Positions 1 through 7,099 of a stretch of DNA of 8,443 nt are shown in pieces. The notes under the pieces are model-generated. The model saw nothing but the letters and a program-made list of their open reading frames with translations, did no database searches and was not told the origin of the DNA. Positions within the stretch are counted from its first letter, which is position 1. Each line of letters starts with the position of its first letter. The translations under genes and the position numbers were made by a program. The DNA comes from Planctomycetota bacterium (lineage in GTDB: Bacteria; Planctomycetota; Phycisphaerae; UBA1845; Fen-1342): NCBI GenBank assembly GCA_030616465.1, contig JAUWXH010000057.1, forward strand, positions 1 through 8,443, in the 5' to 3' direction.

Positions 1-3000
1 GTCGTCGTCGTCGATGATCCCCAACACGTGCAGTGGCCAGAGCGGGACGGTTTGTAGCAGACGGGCGGTGTGTCGTCCGGCGCCATACAGCGCGACGCGC
101 TCGACCCCTTTCTCAACACAACGCCGCACGGCCCCGCGAACCCGCTCTTTGAGCGACGGCCCACTTTGGGTCGGCTCCGGCGGCCAGCCGTGCCCCGCCC
201 GGTGCAGCGTTGCCAGGTCGTCCAGCAGCGAGTCGGCGCTGGCGTCGATCCCGACTCCGACACGCGGCCAGTCGATGGCTTCGCGGCCAATCGGGACGAA
301 GCCGGGTTTCATACTGAGCGCCAACTCGTAACCAACCTCCGCGGCCAGCTCGACATGCTCCGGGCGATAGGCGATGCCGGGTTCGCCATATGGAAACGCG
401 AAGGTGGAGACGGCTTGTCCCAGCAGCGCTTCGAGGCACGCTTTGCTTTCCGCCAGCTCTTGCCACACCTCGTCGCGGGACAGCCCGACAAACGAACGAT
501 GCGAGACGGAGTGTGCGCCGATGTCCCAGCCGGCGTCACGCAGAGCGCGAATCTGATCCGGGGTCATCGTCGGCAGGGCGGGCCCGTTGCCTGCGCGGGT
601 GTTGCCGCCGAACGCCCGGCCGATGTACGCGGTGGGTATGAAGGCGGCGGCGCGGATGCCGCGGCGTTCCAGCAGGGGCTTGGCAATGTCGCAAACCGAG
701 GCGTACCCGTCGTCGAAGGTCAGCACGACTGCCTTGTGCAGCGGGGTAGCCGCGCCGTGCGCACAGTCCAGCGCTTCGCGCAGCGTGAGGAACCGATACC
801 CCGCCCGCCGCAGCCCGTCGATGATTTCACTAAGCTGATAACCCGACAGGAACATATTGCAATAGTCAAGCGACGCGCAGGTCGGATCGGGCGCCCCCAC
901 GGCGTGCAGCGTCAGCACGGTGATCAGCGGCTGATCGAGCTCGTAGCGTGTCAGCAGCGAGGCTTGGCCGGTCAGTGGACGCGCGTCTTGAACCTGCATG
1001 CGGACCGGCCCGAAGCGGGCAAACGTGCTTAGGTGAATGGCACGGGAAGCATCGGGGTTGGTGTAATGCTCACCCGACGATGATGTGTAAGCCTCGAACG
1101 CCTCCCAGTGGATCGTGGTGCGAGCGGTCACGCGGTGAAGCTGGGCGATGACCATTGGCAGGTCTTCCGCCGGGACGTGCTGCAACGCGCCGCACGTCAA
1201 AGTAGTATCGAACGACGCGTCCGCGAGTGGCAGCGTCACACGCGCATCGGCCGGCAGCAACGTGACGTCGCCGACCCCTTTTAGCCTCTCACGCGCGACT
1301 TGCAGCATGCGCTCGCTCGAATCGACGCCAACGAGGCGCGTCCACGGGCGGTCGGCCGCAGCCGCGAGTTTCCGCAGGATGCGGCCGTCGCCGCATCCGT
1401 ATTCGAGCACCGTCCGCGGCGTCGCCTGCCGCAGCCAACCCGCTAACGTCTCGGCCTGGACATTCTTTTCGGGGGTGTTTTCGGGAGAGATGCCCGAATG
1501 AGCGAGGTAATAATCCCAATAAGCGCTCGTGCGGTAGACGTCGTCACGCATGTCGCGCGGCATCTGGTTGAACCGCGTCACGTGGAAGGCGCATGGTTGT
1601 CGGCTCAAGACGTGCGTGAGATCACGGGTGCTACGGGCGCCGGCCGCGCGCAGTCGTGCTGCGACCACCGCTCGTTGGCCGGCGGATAGATCCGGCGCCA
1701 GCAGATGAACGTCGCGGTCCGCAACACGCTCTGCCGAACCAGGCCAGAGGTCTTCCAGAACGGCGAATTCGAGACCGGGTAAATCAGTGACGCACGTGGC
1801 CGCGAAGCGTGTAGCGACCAGCAGGGCGGCACCGTTCCCATCGGGCCGGGCTGCTTGAAGGGCGGTTCGCAACATCTCACGCAGGGCGTGGATTTCGTGA
1901 AACAGCGGGTGCCAGTCGCTACCGAGTTGACAGGCGTGCACCAGGTCCCACAGGCGTATCGCCAGACGTTCATACTCCTCTTCGTCCAATGCCGTTCGCA
2001 GCGGGTGGTGCTCGAGGTGCACCAGCTCGTGAAACAGCAGCTCGTACAGGTAACGCTCGCGCACTTGCAGTGCCGCAATGCTCGGTAAGTCGCCGGCAGC
2101 CGCACGAATCAGGCCGTGCAGATCGTTCCGGCCGTGATAGTCGCGCGTGAAGCCGCGCCTGCGGTAGTGCGCCTCGCCCAGGACCACGACCGGCCGCTCG
2201 AACATGAGCGCCTCGATCCCGGCGGAAGAGTTGTTCGTGATCACCGCCGCGGCGCCCGCGATCAGACCGAGCGTGTTGGAAGTGGATGGGGCGATGCGGT
2301 CTCGACCGCGTAGCAGCGGGGCGTAGCTCGCCCGCCCGTAGCGCGCATCGCACAGCGGGTGGAGCTTGATCACCAGCGGCAGGTCAGCGGGCATTCCAGC
2401 GGCGACAGCCGTGACCATCGCCCGCTGGTCCGCGAAGTGCGGCGTGTAGTAAAACAGTTGCGTGTCGTCATCGACCTGTAGCGGCAGGAAGACATACGAG
2501 GCTGAACCGCAAGGGGCGGTAATCCCCGCCTTGAAACGCGCCCGGACCGCTTGCAGCCGGTCGGCCTCCCACGGCGTCAGTGGCTCGTTCAGCTTCTCGG
2601 GACGGCGGAACTGGGCGGCCGCGTTGATCCCGCCGCGGGAAACCGCCACCGTCATCGGCGCCTGCCGCAACGGCCCTAGCTCCAGGCAAATGACCTCGAC
2701 GTCGGTCTCTGCCGCGGCGAAGGCCGCAGCCTCAACGAAGACATGGCCCCGGCCGTTCCACGACACGACCGCTCTCGGCGGATGAGCGCCGAGTTGGTTT
2801 CGCCAGAAGCGCACCGCTGCGTGCGCGCTCGCCGCGCGTTGCTCCTCCGACCAGCCCCCACGCCACGCGTCGTACGCACCAATGTGGTCGGGCAAACGGT
2901 CGGGTGGGCCTACTGCGGTCGGCGCGCCGTCCGCGATGGCGACCAACTCGCCCCAGTCGTCCAGGATGACCTTGGTGACCTCCTCCGGGGGCACAGCGAA

Positions 3001-3108
3001 GCGGCACCGCACGCCACGCCGGTCGAGCATCCGCGCCACCCCGGCGAACAGCCGGGCTTGATCACGCGTGACGGGGGCGAACGTGAGGTGAGGGCTGTTG
3101 GCGTCCAT
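1..3108 (-). CDS. Multidomain glycan enzyme: KpsC/S-like capsule synthesis + SAM methyltransferase + NodB polysaccharide deacetylase (C-terminus cut by window edge)
   Basis: One frame of 1036 codons without a stop; the stop lies beyond position 1. Residues about 1-370 resemble the capsule polysaccharide synthesis family (KpsC/KpsS type): WNGRG at 117-121, ELGP at 143-146, GGIN at 159-162, IKLHP at 247-251 and ITNNSSAGIEAL at 290-301, the last followed by a VVVLG strand. Residues about 377-510 are unassigned. Residues about 515-710 are a class I SAM methyltransferase: LEYGCGDGR 568-576 (motif I), VGVD 593-596 and a DASFDTTLTCGALQHVP stretch ending near 646. Residues about 725-960 are a NodB-type deacetylase: TFDDGY 797-802 (catalytic/metal Asp pair), HSVSH 866-870 (metal His pair) and FAFPYGEP 903-910. 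The tail, VALYGAGRHT (1005-1014) then VLGIIDDDD, looks like the start of a Rossmann-like module. ATG at 3108 follows a weak AAGAAG; an in-frame ATG at 3183 lacks an RBS and lies inside the palindrome. In-frame TAG stops follow just upstream (3254-3268). The protein probably assembles and edits a surface polysaccharide in the cytoplasm; no signal peptide is seen. Domain calls are firm; substrate and pathway are inference. Confidence 0.88.
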   Translation of the reverse strand, partial: MDANSPHLTFAPVTRDQARLFAGVARMLDRRGVRCRFAVPPEEVTKVILDDWGELVAIADGAPTAVGPPDRLPDHIGAYDAWRGGWSEEQRAASAHAAVRFWRNQLGAHPPRAVVSWNGRGHVFVEAAAFAAAETDVEVICLELGPLRQAPMTVAVSRGGINAAAQFRRPEKLNEPLTPWEADRLQAVRARFKAGITAPCGSASYVFLPLQVDDDTQLFYYTPHFADQRAMVTAVAAGMPADLPLVIKLHPLCDARYGRASYAPLLRGRDRIAPSTSNTLGLIAGAAAVITNNSSAGIEALMFERPVVVLGEAHYRRRGFTRDYHGRNDLHGLIRAAAGDLPSIAALQVRERYLYELLFHELVHLEHHPLRTALDEEEYERLAIRLWDLVHACQLGSDWHPLFHEIHALREMLRTALQAARPDGNGAALLVATRFAATCVTDLPGLEFAVLEDLWPGSAERVADRDVHLLAPDLSAGQRAVVAARLRAAGARSTRDLTHVLSRQPCAFHVTRFNQMPRDMRDDVYRTSAYWDYYLAHSGISPENTPEKNVQAETLAGWLRQATPRTVLEYGCGDGRILRKLAAAADRPWTRLVGVDSSERMLQVARERLKGVGDVTLLPADARVTLPLADASFDTTLTCGALQHVPAEDLPMVIAQLHRVTARTTIHWEAFEAYTSSSGEHYTNPDASRAIHLSTFARFGPVRMQVQDARPLTGQASLLTRYELDQPLITVLTLHAVGAPDPTCASLDYCNMFLSGYQLSEIIDGLRRAGYRFLTLREALDCAHGAATPLHKAVVLTFDDGYASVCDIAKPLLERRGIRAAAFIPTAYIGRAFGGNTRAGNGPALPTMTPDQIRALRDAGWDIGAHSVSHRSFVGLSRDEVWQELAESKACLEALLGQAVSTFAFPYGEPGIAYRPEHVELAAEVGYELALSMKPGFVPIGREAIDWPRVGVGIDASADSLLDDLATLHRAGHGWPPEPTQSGPSLKERVRGAVRRCVEKGVERVALYGAGRHTARLLQTVPLWPLHVLGIIDDDD

Positions 3109-3172
3109 TCCACTTCTTGGCCGCGCGTGCGCTGCAGCGGCCCGCGCTCTCAACGCGGGGTCGGCGATTAGC

Positions 3173-3193
3173 CGATAACTCATACTGTTATCG
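3173..3193. promoter_or_regulatory. Operator-like inverted repeat in divergent promoter region
   Basis: Perfect 7-bp inverted repeat, CGATAAC (3173-3179) and GTTATCG (3187-3193), with a 7-bp spacer. It sits in an A/T-rich island inside a very G+C-rich 180-bp region between two divergently transcribed large genes, 65 bp from the start of the minus-strand gene and 95 bp from the start of the plus-strand gene. Size and symmetry fit a dimeric repressor or activator site controlling one or both genes. There is no T-tract, so it does not look like an intrinsic terminator. No convincing -35/-10 pair could be picked on either strand. The regulator is not in the window and the assignment is inference. 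Confidence 0.4.
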
Positions 3194-3252
3194 TGCGGCC
3201 GGTCGCGCTGGCTTGAGCAGCAGGATGGCAGGTCTCGAAGACTCGACCTGCC

Positions 3253-3270
3253 CTACGGCTACGGCTACGG
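3253..3270 (+). repeat. Short tandem hexamer repeat (CTACGG x3)
   Basis: Three perfect copies of CTACGG followed by a partial fourth (CT), in the leader of the plus-strand glycosyltransferase, 18 bp upstream of its start. On the minus strand the same repeat places three TAG codons in frame with, and upstream of, the multidomain deacetylase gene, which bounds that gene's possible start. It may be a slippage-prone tract; no function can be assigned. Confidence 0.6.
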
Positions 3271-3278
3271 CTGGAACT

Positions 3279-3283
3279 CGGAG
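3279..3283 (+). promoter_or_regulatory. Ribosome binding site of the 800-residue glycosyltransferase
   Basis: CGGAG lies 5 bp upstream of the ATG at 3289 and supports that start over the in-frame ATG at 3304 (residue 6). Confidence 0.5.
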
Positions 3284-3288
3284 CCTGG

Positions 3289-5691
3289 ATGAACCACGCC
3301 ACCATGCCAGTGGATGCGCGCCGCGCGCAGCTAATCGCCGCTTCGCGGGGCCGCGACCCCTACACCTTCCTGAACGCGGCCCAGGACTACCTGCACGAAC
3401 AGCCGGACGATGCCGAGGTCCTGCTCCTGGCGGTCAAAGCCTACATCGGGCTCGGCTTGGCGTCGCCCGCGCGCCGCCTGTTGCAGCACGCCGTGCTCGC
3501 CGCCGACACACGCGATCAGCTCGCTGCCCTGATCCCGACCACCGAGCAGCGCACGCCGTGGAGCAAGCTGGATCGGCAATTCCAGGCCAACCTGGAGGTC
3601 TTCGACCGACGCACCGGGTTGGGAGATGCGGTCCTCGACGTGTGGCGTGCCGGCCGCGGCAAGCTTCAATTGCTGAAGTGCGCCGATGGCGGCTTCCAGG
3701 TCTTCAGCCGTTTGCCCGACGCCCCTGGTTGGCTGCCCGCCTTCGCCGCTTACCACCGTTTGACGGATGCTGCTGAGTTCAAGAGCGATTGGGCCGGCAT
3801 GATCATTCCGCCGCTGGCGATCAACGGTCTCGGGCTCGGCCACACCGTCCACGATGTGATCGAAGCTTCGCGCAAGACGTTTCTGGACTACAGCGCTCTG
3901 GTGATTGTCATCGAGCCTTGTCTGCTGGCGTGGGCGGTGGTGCTGCACCTGTTCGATTGGCGGCCGGCGCTCGCCGAATCGCGTGTCCGCCTTTGCGCCG
4001 GTCCGGACGCGCTGGCCCGACTCGAGCACGAGCTGGGCGACCTGGAGCTGGCCGTCCCGCGACTGCTGACCGGCACCCCGCCCTGGCCGGGAAGCTGTAG
4101 TGACCGACAGGTTTGCGAGCGGCTGGAGGCGGCTCAGGCCGAGCGCTCGCGAACACAACGCGAACTTTACCGGCGGGTTGCCGACAGCTACGCCGCCTGC
4201 GATGCTGCCTGGTGGGCCCGACGTCTGGCCCATGCCGGCGAGTCTGAGCCGCCGTTGACCGTCCTGGGCGTTACCAGTCGCTACACAACCGTTTTGCAGT
4301 ACTCGATGCGCGACTGGTTGGCCGCGTTCGAGCGCCTCGGCCACCGAACGCATCTGGACATCGAGCCGCACGATCAGGCGCATTTTTCGCCGATCCGGCT
4401 GCTCCGCGAGATCGAGCGGCACCGGCCCGACCTGCTCCTGATCATCGACCACCTGCAAGGCGAGTTCCCCGAGGCCTACCCCACGAACATCCCCGGCATC
4501 TGCTGGATCCAGGACGCCCTGCCGCACCTGTTCAACCCAAACGCCGGCCGCGGCGTCCGCCCGCTCGAGTTCGTCGTCGGCCACGGCTTCCCGGAAGTGC
4601 TGACCCGGTTTGAGTACCCCGCCGACCGCTTCTACCCCTGCCTGATCCCGACCAATCCCGAGCAGATGCGCGACCCCGACGAGCGCTCCGAGGACCTCGA
4701 GCCGTATTGCTGCGACGTGATGTTCGCCACGAACGCCTCCATGTCCCCGGAGGAGCAATACCGCTGGCGACGAGAGTTCATGGACATGGACGAAGCCGCC
4801 ACTCGTCTCTTCGACGCCGCGTACGAAATGCTGATGGGCGCGGTCCGGCAACCGTGGTTCTGTGGCGACTACGACTACCAGGGGCTGCTCGCCAAGGCGG
4901 AGGCCGACACCGGCCTGCGCCTGACGAGCGAGGCGGCCCGCCATCAGGTCCTGGCCACGCTCTTCAGCATCGCCGACGTCTCCCTCCGCGAGCGCACCGT
5001 GCGTGCCGCTGCCGAGTGGGCTCGACAAACGGGCGGCCGGTTCCACCTTTACGGCAACGGCTGGGAGAAACGCGCAGAATTTGCCTGTTTCGCGCGCGGC
5101 TTCGTGCCGCACGGGCGTCCGCTGGGCCGGGCCTTCCGGGCCGCAAAGATCAGTTTGCACGCCGGCTGCAACCCCGCTCTGCATCAACGCGTCCTCGACG
5201 GCCTGTGCGCCGGGGGGTGCTTTCTCTTCGCGGCGAAGCCGTCCGACGTGCTGCCCGATGTGCCTCAGGCGGTCGACCGTTACATCGCGGAGCAGCACCC
5301 GACTCTGCCGTTCCAGTTGAAGCCGGAGATGCTACCGGAACCGTATGCGGACCGGTGCCGGCGCAGCATGCGGATGCGCGGCGTCGATCCGGCCACGGGC
5401 GCGCTCATTACGGCGGAGCACGCCTCGTTTCTGAAGTACTGCCGCGGGTTGCGGTCCATTCCGGCGGTCACGACGGTCTGGCCGCGATACGAGCAGGTGG
5501 TCTATCACGATGCCGACCACTTCGCCGAACGCGTGAACTACTTTCTCGACCACGTTGAGGAGCGGCGGGAACTCGCGCGCGAGATGCGCGCGGCCGTGCT
5601 GGAGAACTTCACCTACAACGTAGTGGTGCGAAACGTGCTCGCATTCGTGCGGCACGCCCTGACCCGCGCCGGCGAGTCGACCTGCGATTGA
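3289..5691 (+). CDS. CgeB-type glycosyltransferase with N-terminal helical repeat and Maf/MptE-like region
   Basis: 800 residues, full length. Residues about 25-75 form amphipathic, TPR-like helices (LHEQPDDAEVLLLAVKAYIG region). Residues about 150-300 carry GLGLGH (180-185), a strand-like VIVIEP (205-210), then a DWRPALAES segment. This pattern recalls the N-terminal/MptE-like Rossmann part of Maf flagellin-glycosylation proteins. Residues 324-415 begin a second Rossmann half (LTVLGVTSRYTT) with WIQD at 406-409, as in CgeB/DUF3880-like enzymes. Residues about 570-790 match the group 1_2 glycosyltransferase (PF13524-type) C-terminal domain: YGNGW 588-592, GFVPHGRPLG 604-613, AAKISLHAGCN 618-628 and RVLDGLCAGG 634-643. 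It probably transfers a sugar from a nucleotide-sugar donor to a protein or glycan acceptor in the cytoplasm; flagellin is one possible acceptor. The ATG at 3289 has a good RBS. It is divergent from the multidomain capsule gene and convergent with the sulfatase-fold gene. Its C-terminal domain is partly duplicated at 7115-7804. Donor and acceptor are unknown. Confidence 0.87.
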   Translation: MNHATMPVDARRAQLIAASRGRDPYTFLNAAQDYLHEQPDDAEVLLLAVKAYIGLGLASPARRLLQHAVLAADTRDQLAALIPTTEQRTPWSKLDRQFQANLEVFDRRTGLGDAVLDVWRAGRGKLQLLKCADGGFQVFSRLPDAPGWLPAFAAYHRLTDAAEFKSDWAGMIIPPLAINGLGLGHTVHDVIEASRKTFLDYSALVIVIEPCLLAWAVVLHLFDWRPALAESRVRLCAGPDALARLEHELGDLELAVPRLLTGTPPWPGSCSDRQVCERLEAAQAERSRTQRELYRRVADSYAACDAAWWARRLAHAGESEPPLTVLGVTSRYTTVLQYSMRDWLAAFERLGHRTHLDIEPHDQAHFSPIRLLREIERHRPDLLLIIDHLQGEFPEAYPTNIPGICWIQDALPHLFNPNAGRGVRPLEFVVGHGFPEVLTRFEYPADRFYPCLIPTNPEQMRDPDERSEDLEPYCCDVMFATNASMSPEEQYRWRREFMDMDEAATRLFDAAYEMLMGAVRQPWFCGDYDYQGLLAKAEADTGLRLTSEAARHQVLATLFSIADVSLRERTVRAAAEWARQTGGRFHLYGNGWEKRAEFACFARGFVPHGRPLGRAFRAAKISLHAGCNPALHQRVLDGLCAGGCFLFAAKPSDVLPDVPQAVDRYIAEQHPTLPFQLKPEMLPEPYADRCRRSMRMRGVDPATGALITAEHASFLKYCRGLRSIPAVTTVWPRYEQVVYHDADHFAERVNYFLDHVEERRELAREMRAAVLENFTYNVVVRNVLAFVRHALTRAGESTCD
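5005..5247 (+). repeat. Direct repeat, copy A (inside the full-length glycosyltransferase)
   Basis: This 243-bp segment encodes residues 573-653 of the glycosyltransferase. It aligns without gaps to 7115-7357, with 20 mismatches counted by eye (about 92% identity). Of the mismatches, 11 fall in 9 amino-acid-changing codons and 9 are synonymous. Upstream of the segment the two loci show no similarity; downstream they remain homologous, but at only about half identity at protein level. Confidence 0.85.
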
Positions 5692-5756
5692 GGCCTGGCG
5701 GGGGGCGTTTGGCGCACTGTGAGGCGGGTTGCAGCCCGACATCCCGATCAGCGGGC

Positions 5757-5776
5757 CGCCGGCTGCGACGCCGGTG
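5757..5776. terminator. Possible bidirectional terminator hairpin between convergent genes
   Basis: A G+C-rich stem pairs 5757-5763 with 5770-5776 (seven pairs including one G-T wobble) around a 6-nt loop. It directly abuts the stop codon of the minus-strand sulfatase-fold gene and lies 65 bp past the stop of the plus-strand glycosyltransferase. A weaker 5-bp hairpin lies at 5725-5738. Neither has a clear T-run, so factor-independent termination is uncertain. Confidence 0.3.
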
Positions 5777-6955
5777 CTATTCCAGGTAACCCAGTTCCTG
5801 CAGCCGCTCGATCACGACCGGATTGTCAAGGTAGGTGACGTCGCAAGACTCCTGCCCGCACAGGGCCGGATACTCCTGGAAGTGCGCCGCGAAGTCATCG
5901 CGCACCTGCGTTGCCAGGCGCGGGTCGCGGATCTCGCTCTCCACGTTGCCTTCGGGAGCAACCGTGAACAGATGTTCGGCGCCGTCAAAACAGCGCTCAT
6001 ACTTGTAGCGGTCATTGCGCAGCGCGACCCGCTCGGGGCCGTGATACGCCGGCGTCGCGTCCTCGCCGAACAATTGGCACGGGCACGCCTCCACGTACGC
6101 GATCCGCGGCCGCGGGTCGAATAGATCGATTCCGTTCATCCCGGCTGGAACGGGTCGGCCCAGTGCCCGCAGCAGCGTCGGCGCGATATCGATCGTTCGC
6201 CGTTGTGACCAGTTAACTCCCGGCCGGCCGTAGCCGTGCAGGATCACGGGCACGCGGATCACGGGCTCCGCCAGCGAGCGTCCGTGGAACGGCTCTCCTT
6301 CTCCGAGCCCCTCGCCATGATCGCCGAAGATGCACACCACCGTCCGCCGCAGGTCAATGTGTGCGAACACTTCACCCAAGAGGGTGTCTATTTGCCGTAT
6401 TCCGTCGGCATAGAAATCCGCGGAGATGTCCGCACCGCGCGAGTGCGCATCCAGGTAGTGCAGGAAGGCGAACCAGGGCTCGCCAGCCGTCCCCTCCAGC
6501 CACTCCAGAAACAGGCGGTTGACCGTGTCGCCCCGCCGCCAGCAGCCACCCCGGCCAGCCGGATCCCCGTCCGTCACGTCCATCGCCGTGTCAAACCCGC
6601 GCAGCACGCCGGTCGTGCTGTTCAGCACGAAGCCCGCCGGAACGGCGATGCTGTCCCAGGCCGCCAGGACCTCGGCCAAAGTCGTCCGCCCCTCGCGCAA
6701 CTGCTGATTCACCAACAGGCGAACACCGTGCTCAAACGGGTACTGCCCACAAAACACGGATGCGTGGCTCGGGGTGGTGAACGGCGCCGCCGTTATTACC
6801 ACCGGAAACACTGCGGCCTGCGCGCACAGCCGGTCCATATTCGGCGTCAGTTGCCGTCCGCCCCAGCGGTCCTGGTGTCCCAGGAAACCCACAGCGTCCC
6901 AGCGCAGGCAATCAACAGTCACCATCAGCAGGTTTCTACGGTCATCCATCAGCAT
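5777..6955 (-). CDS. Sulfatase-family hydrolase/transferase with Thr at the nucleophile position
   Basis: 392 residues from the ATG at 6955. An overlapping GTG at 6958 and an ATG at 6949 are alternatives; no clear RBS decides. It belongs to the sulfatase/alkaline phosphatase superfamily. The first metal-ligand strand is TVDCLRWD (13-20, usual Asp at 15). The active-site loop is PFTTPSHAS (59-67). HYLDAH lies at 166-171, GDHGEGLGE at 211-219 (Asp212-His213 metal ligands) and a conserved FHG at 223-225. The sulfatase C/S-x-P-x-R signature reads T-T-P-S-H here, so the nucleophile would be Thr60. It could not be converted to formylglycine, and the signature Arg is His. Thr nucleophiles are known in this superfamily in phosphoglycerol and phosphoethanolamine transferases, so phospho-group transfer or phosphodiester cleavage is as likely as sulfate hydrolysis. 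No signal peptide or membrane segment is visible, unlike LtaS or EptA, so it is probably cytoplasmic. It is divergent from the truncated glycosyltransferase copy. Fold is secure; reaction is not. Confidence 0.85.
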   Translation of the reverse strand: MLMDDRRNLLMVTVDCLRWDAVGFLGHQDRWGGRQLTPNMDRLCAQAAVFPVVITAAPFTTPSHASVFCGQYPFEHGVRLLVNQQLREGRTTLAEVLAAWDSIAVPAGFVLNSTTGVLRGFDTAMDVTDGDPAGRGGCWRRGDTVNRLFLEWLEGTAGEPWFAFLHYLDAHSRGADISADFYADGIRQIDTLLGEVFAHIDLRRTVVCIFGDHGEGLGEGEPFHGRSLAEPVIRVPVILHGYGRPGVNWSQRRTIDIAPTLLRALGRPVPAGMNGIDLFDPRPRIAYVEACPCQLFGEDATPAYHGPERVALRNDRYKYERCFDGAEHLFTVAPEGNVESEIRDPRLATQVRDDFAAHFQEYPALCGQESCDVTYLDNPVVIERLQELGYLE

Positions 6956-7099
6956 CACCGTGACGAGTCAACCTGACGCGCTCTGGCGGGCGGCACCGCG
7001 CGCCGGCTTGCCCTTGACTATCGGGCCCGCCGTGGAGCGACCTTCAGCCGGGCTGAGCACGGCAAGGCTGTCGGAAAGCGCCAACGCAAGCGGTGGTCT

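Noticed and set aside
1..12. GTC x4 triplet repeat at the left edge
   Set aside because: It is the reverse complement of four Asp codons after a VLGII strand, an ordinary acidic turn in Rossmann-like modules; too short to call a functional microsatellite.
70..1032. 320-codon open frame on the plus strand
   Set aside because: It lies opposite the NodB deacetylase motifs (TFDDGY, HSVSH, FAFPYGEP), which show that the minus strand is coding; the plus-strand product has no family features.
2009..2040. HELVH (HExxH zinc-protease-like) at residues 360-364 of the large fusion
   Set aside because: It lies in a helix-rich segment at the end of the capsule-synthesis domain, with no metalloprotease context or third ligand pattern; probably chance.
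3331..5298. 655-codon open frame on the minus strand opposite the glycosyltransferase
   Set aside because: It is an antisense shadow caused by high G+C. The plus-strand frame has clear domain motifs, an RBS and a paralogue at 7100-7804; the antisense product matches nothing recognisable.
4707..5558. 283-codon plus-strand frame in another phase within the glycosyltransferase
   Set aside because: Arg/Ala/Gly-rich low-complexity product typical of out-of-phase reading in G+C-rich DNA; no motifs.
6236..6976. 246-codon open frame on the plus strand
   Set aside because: Antisense of the sulfatase-fold gene, whose catalytic and metal motifs are intact on the minus strand.
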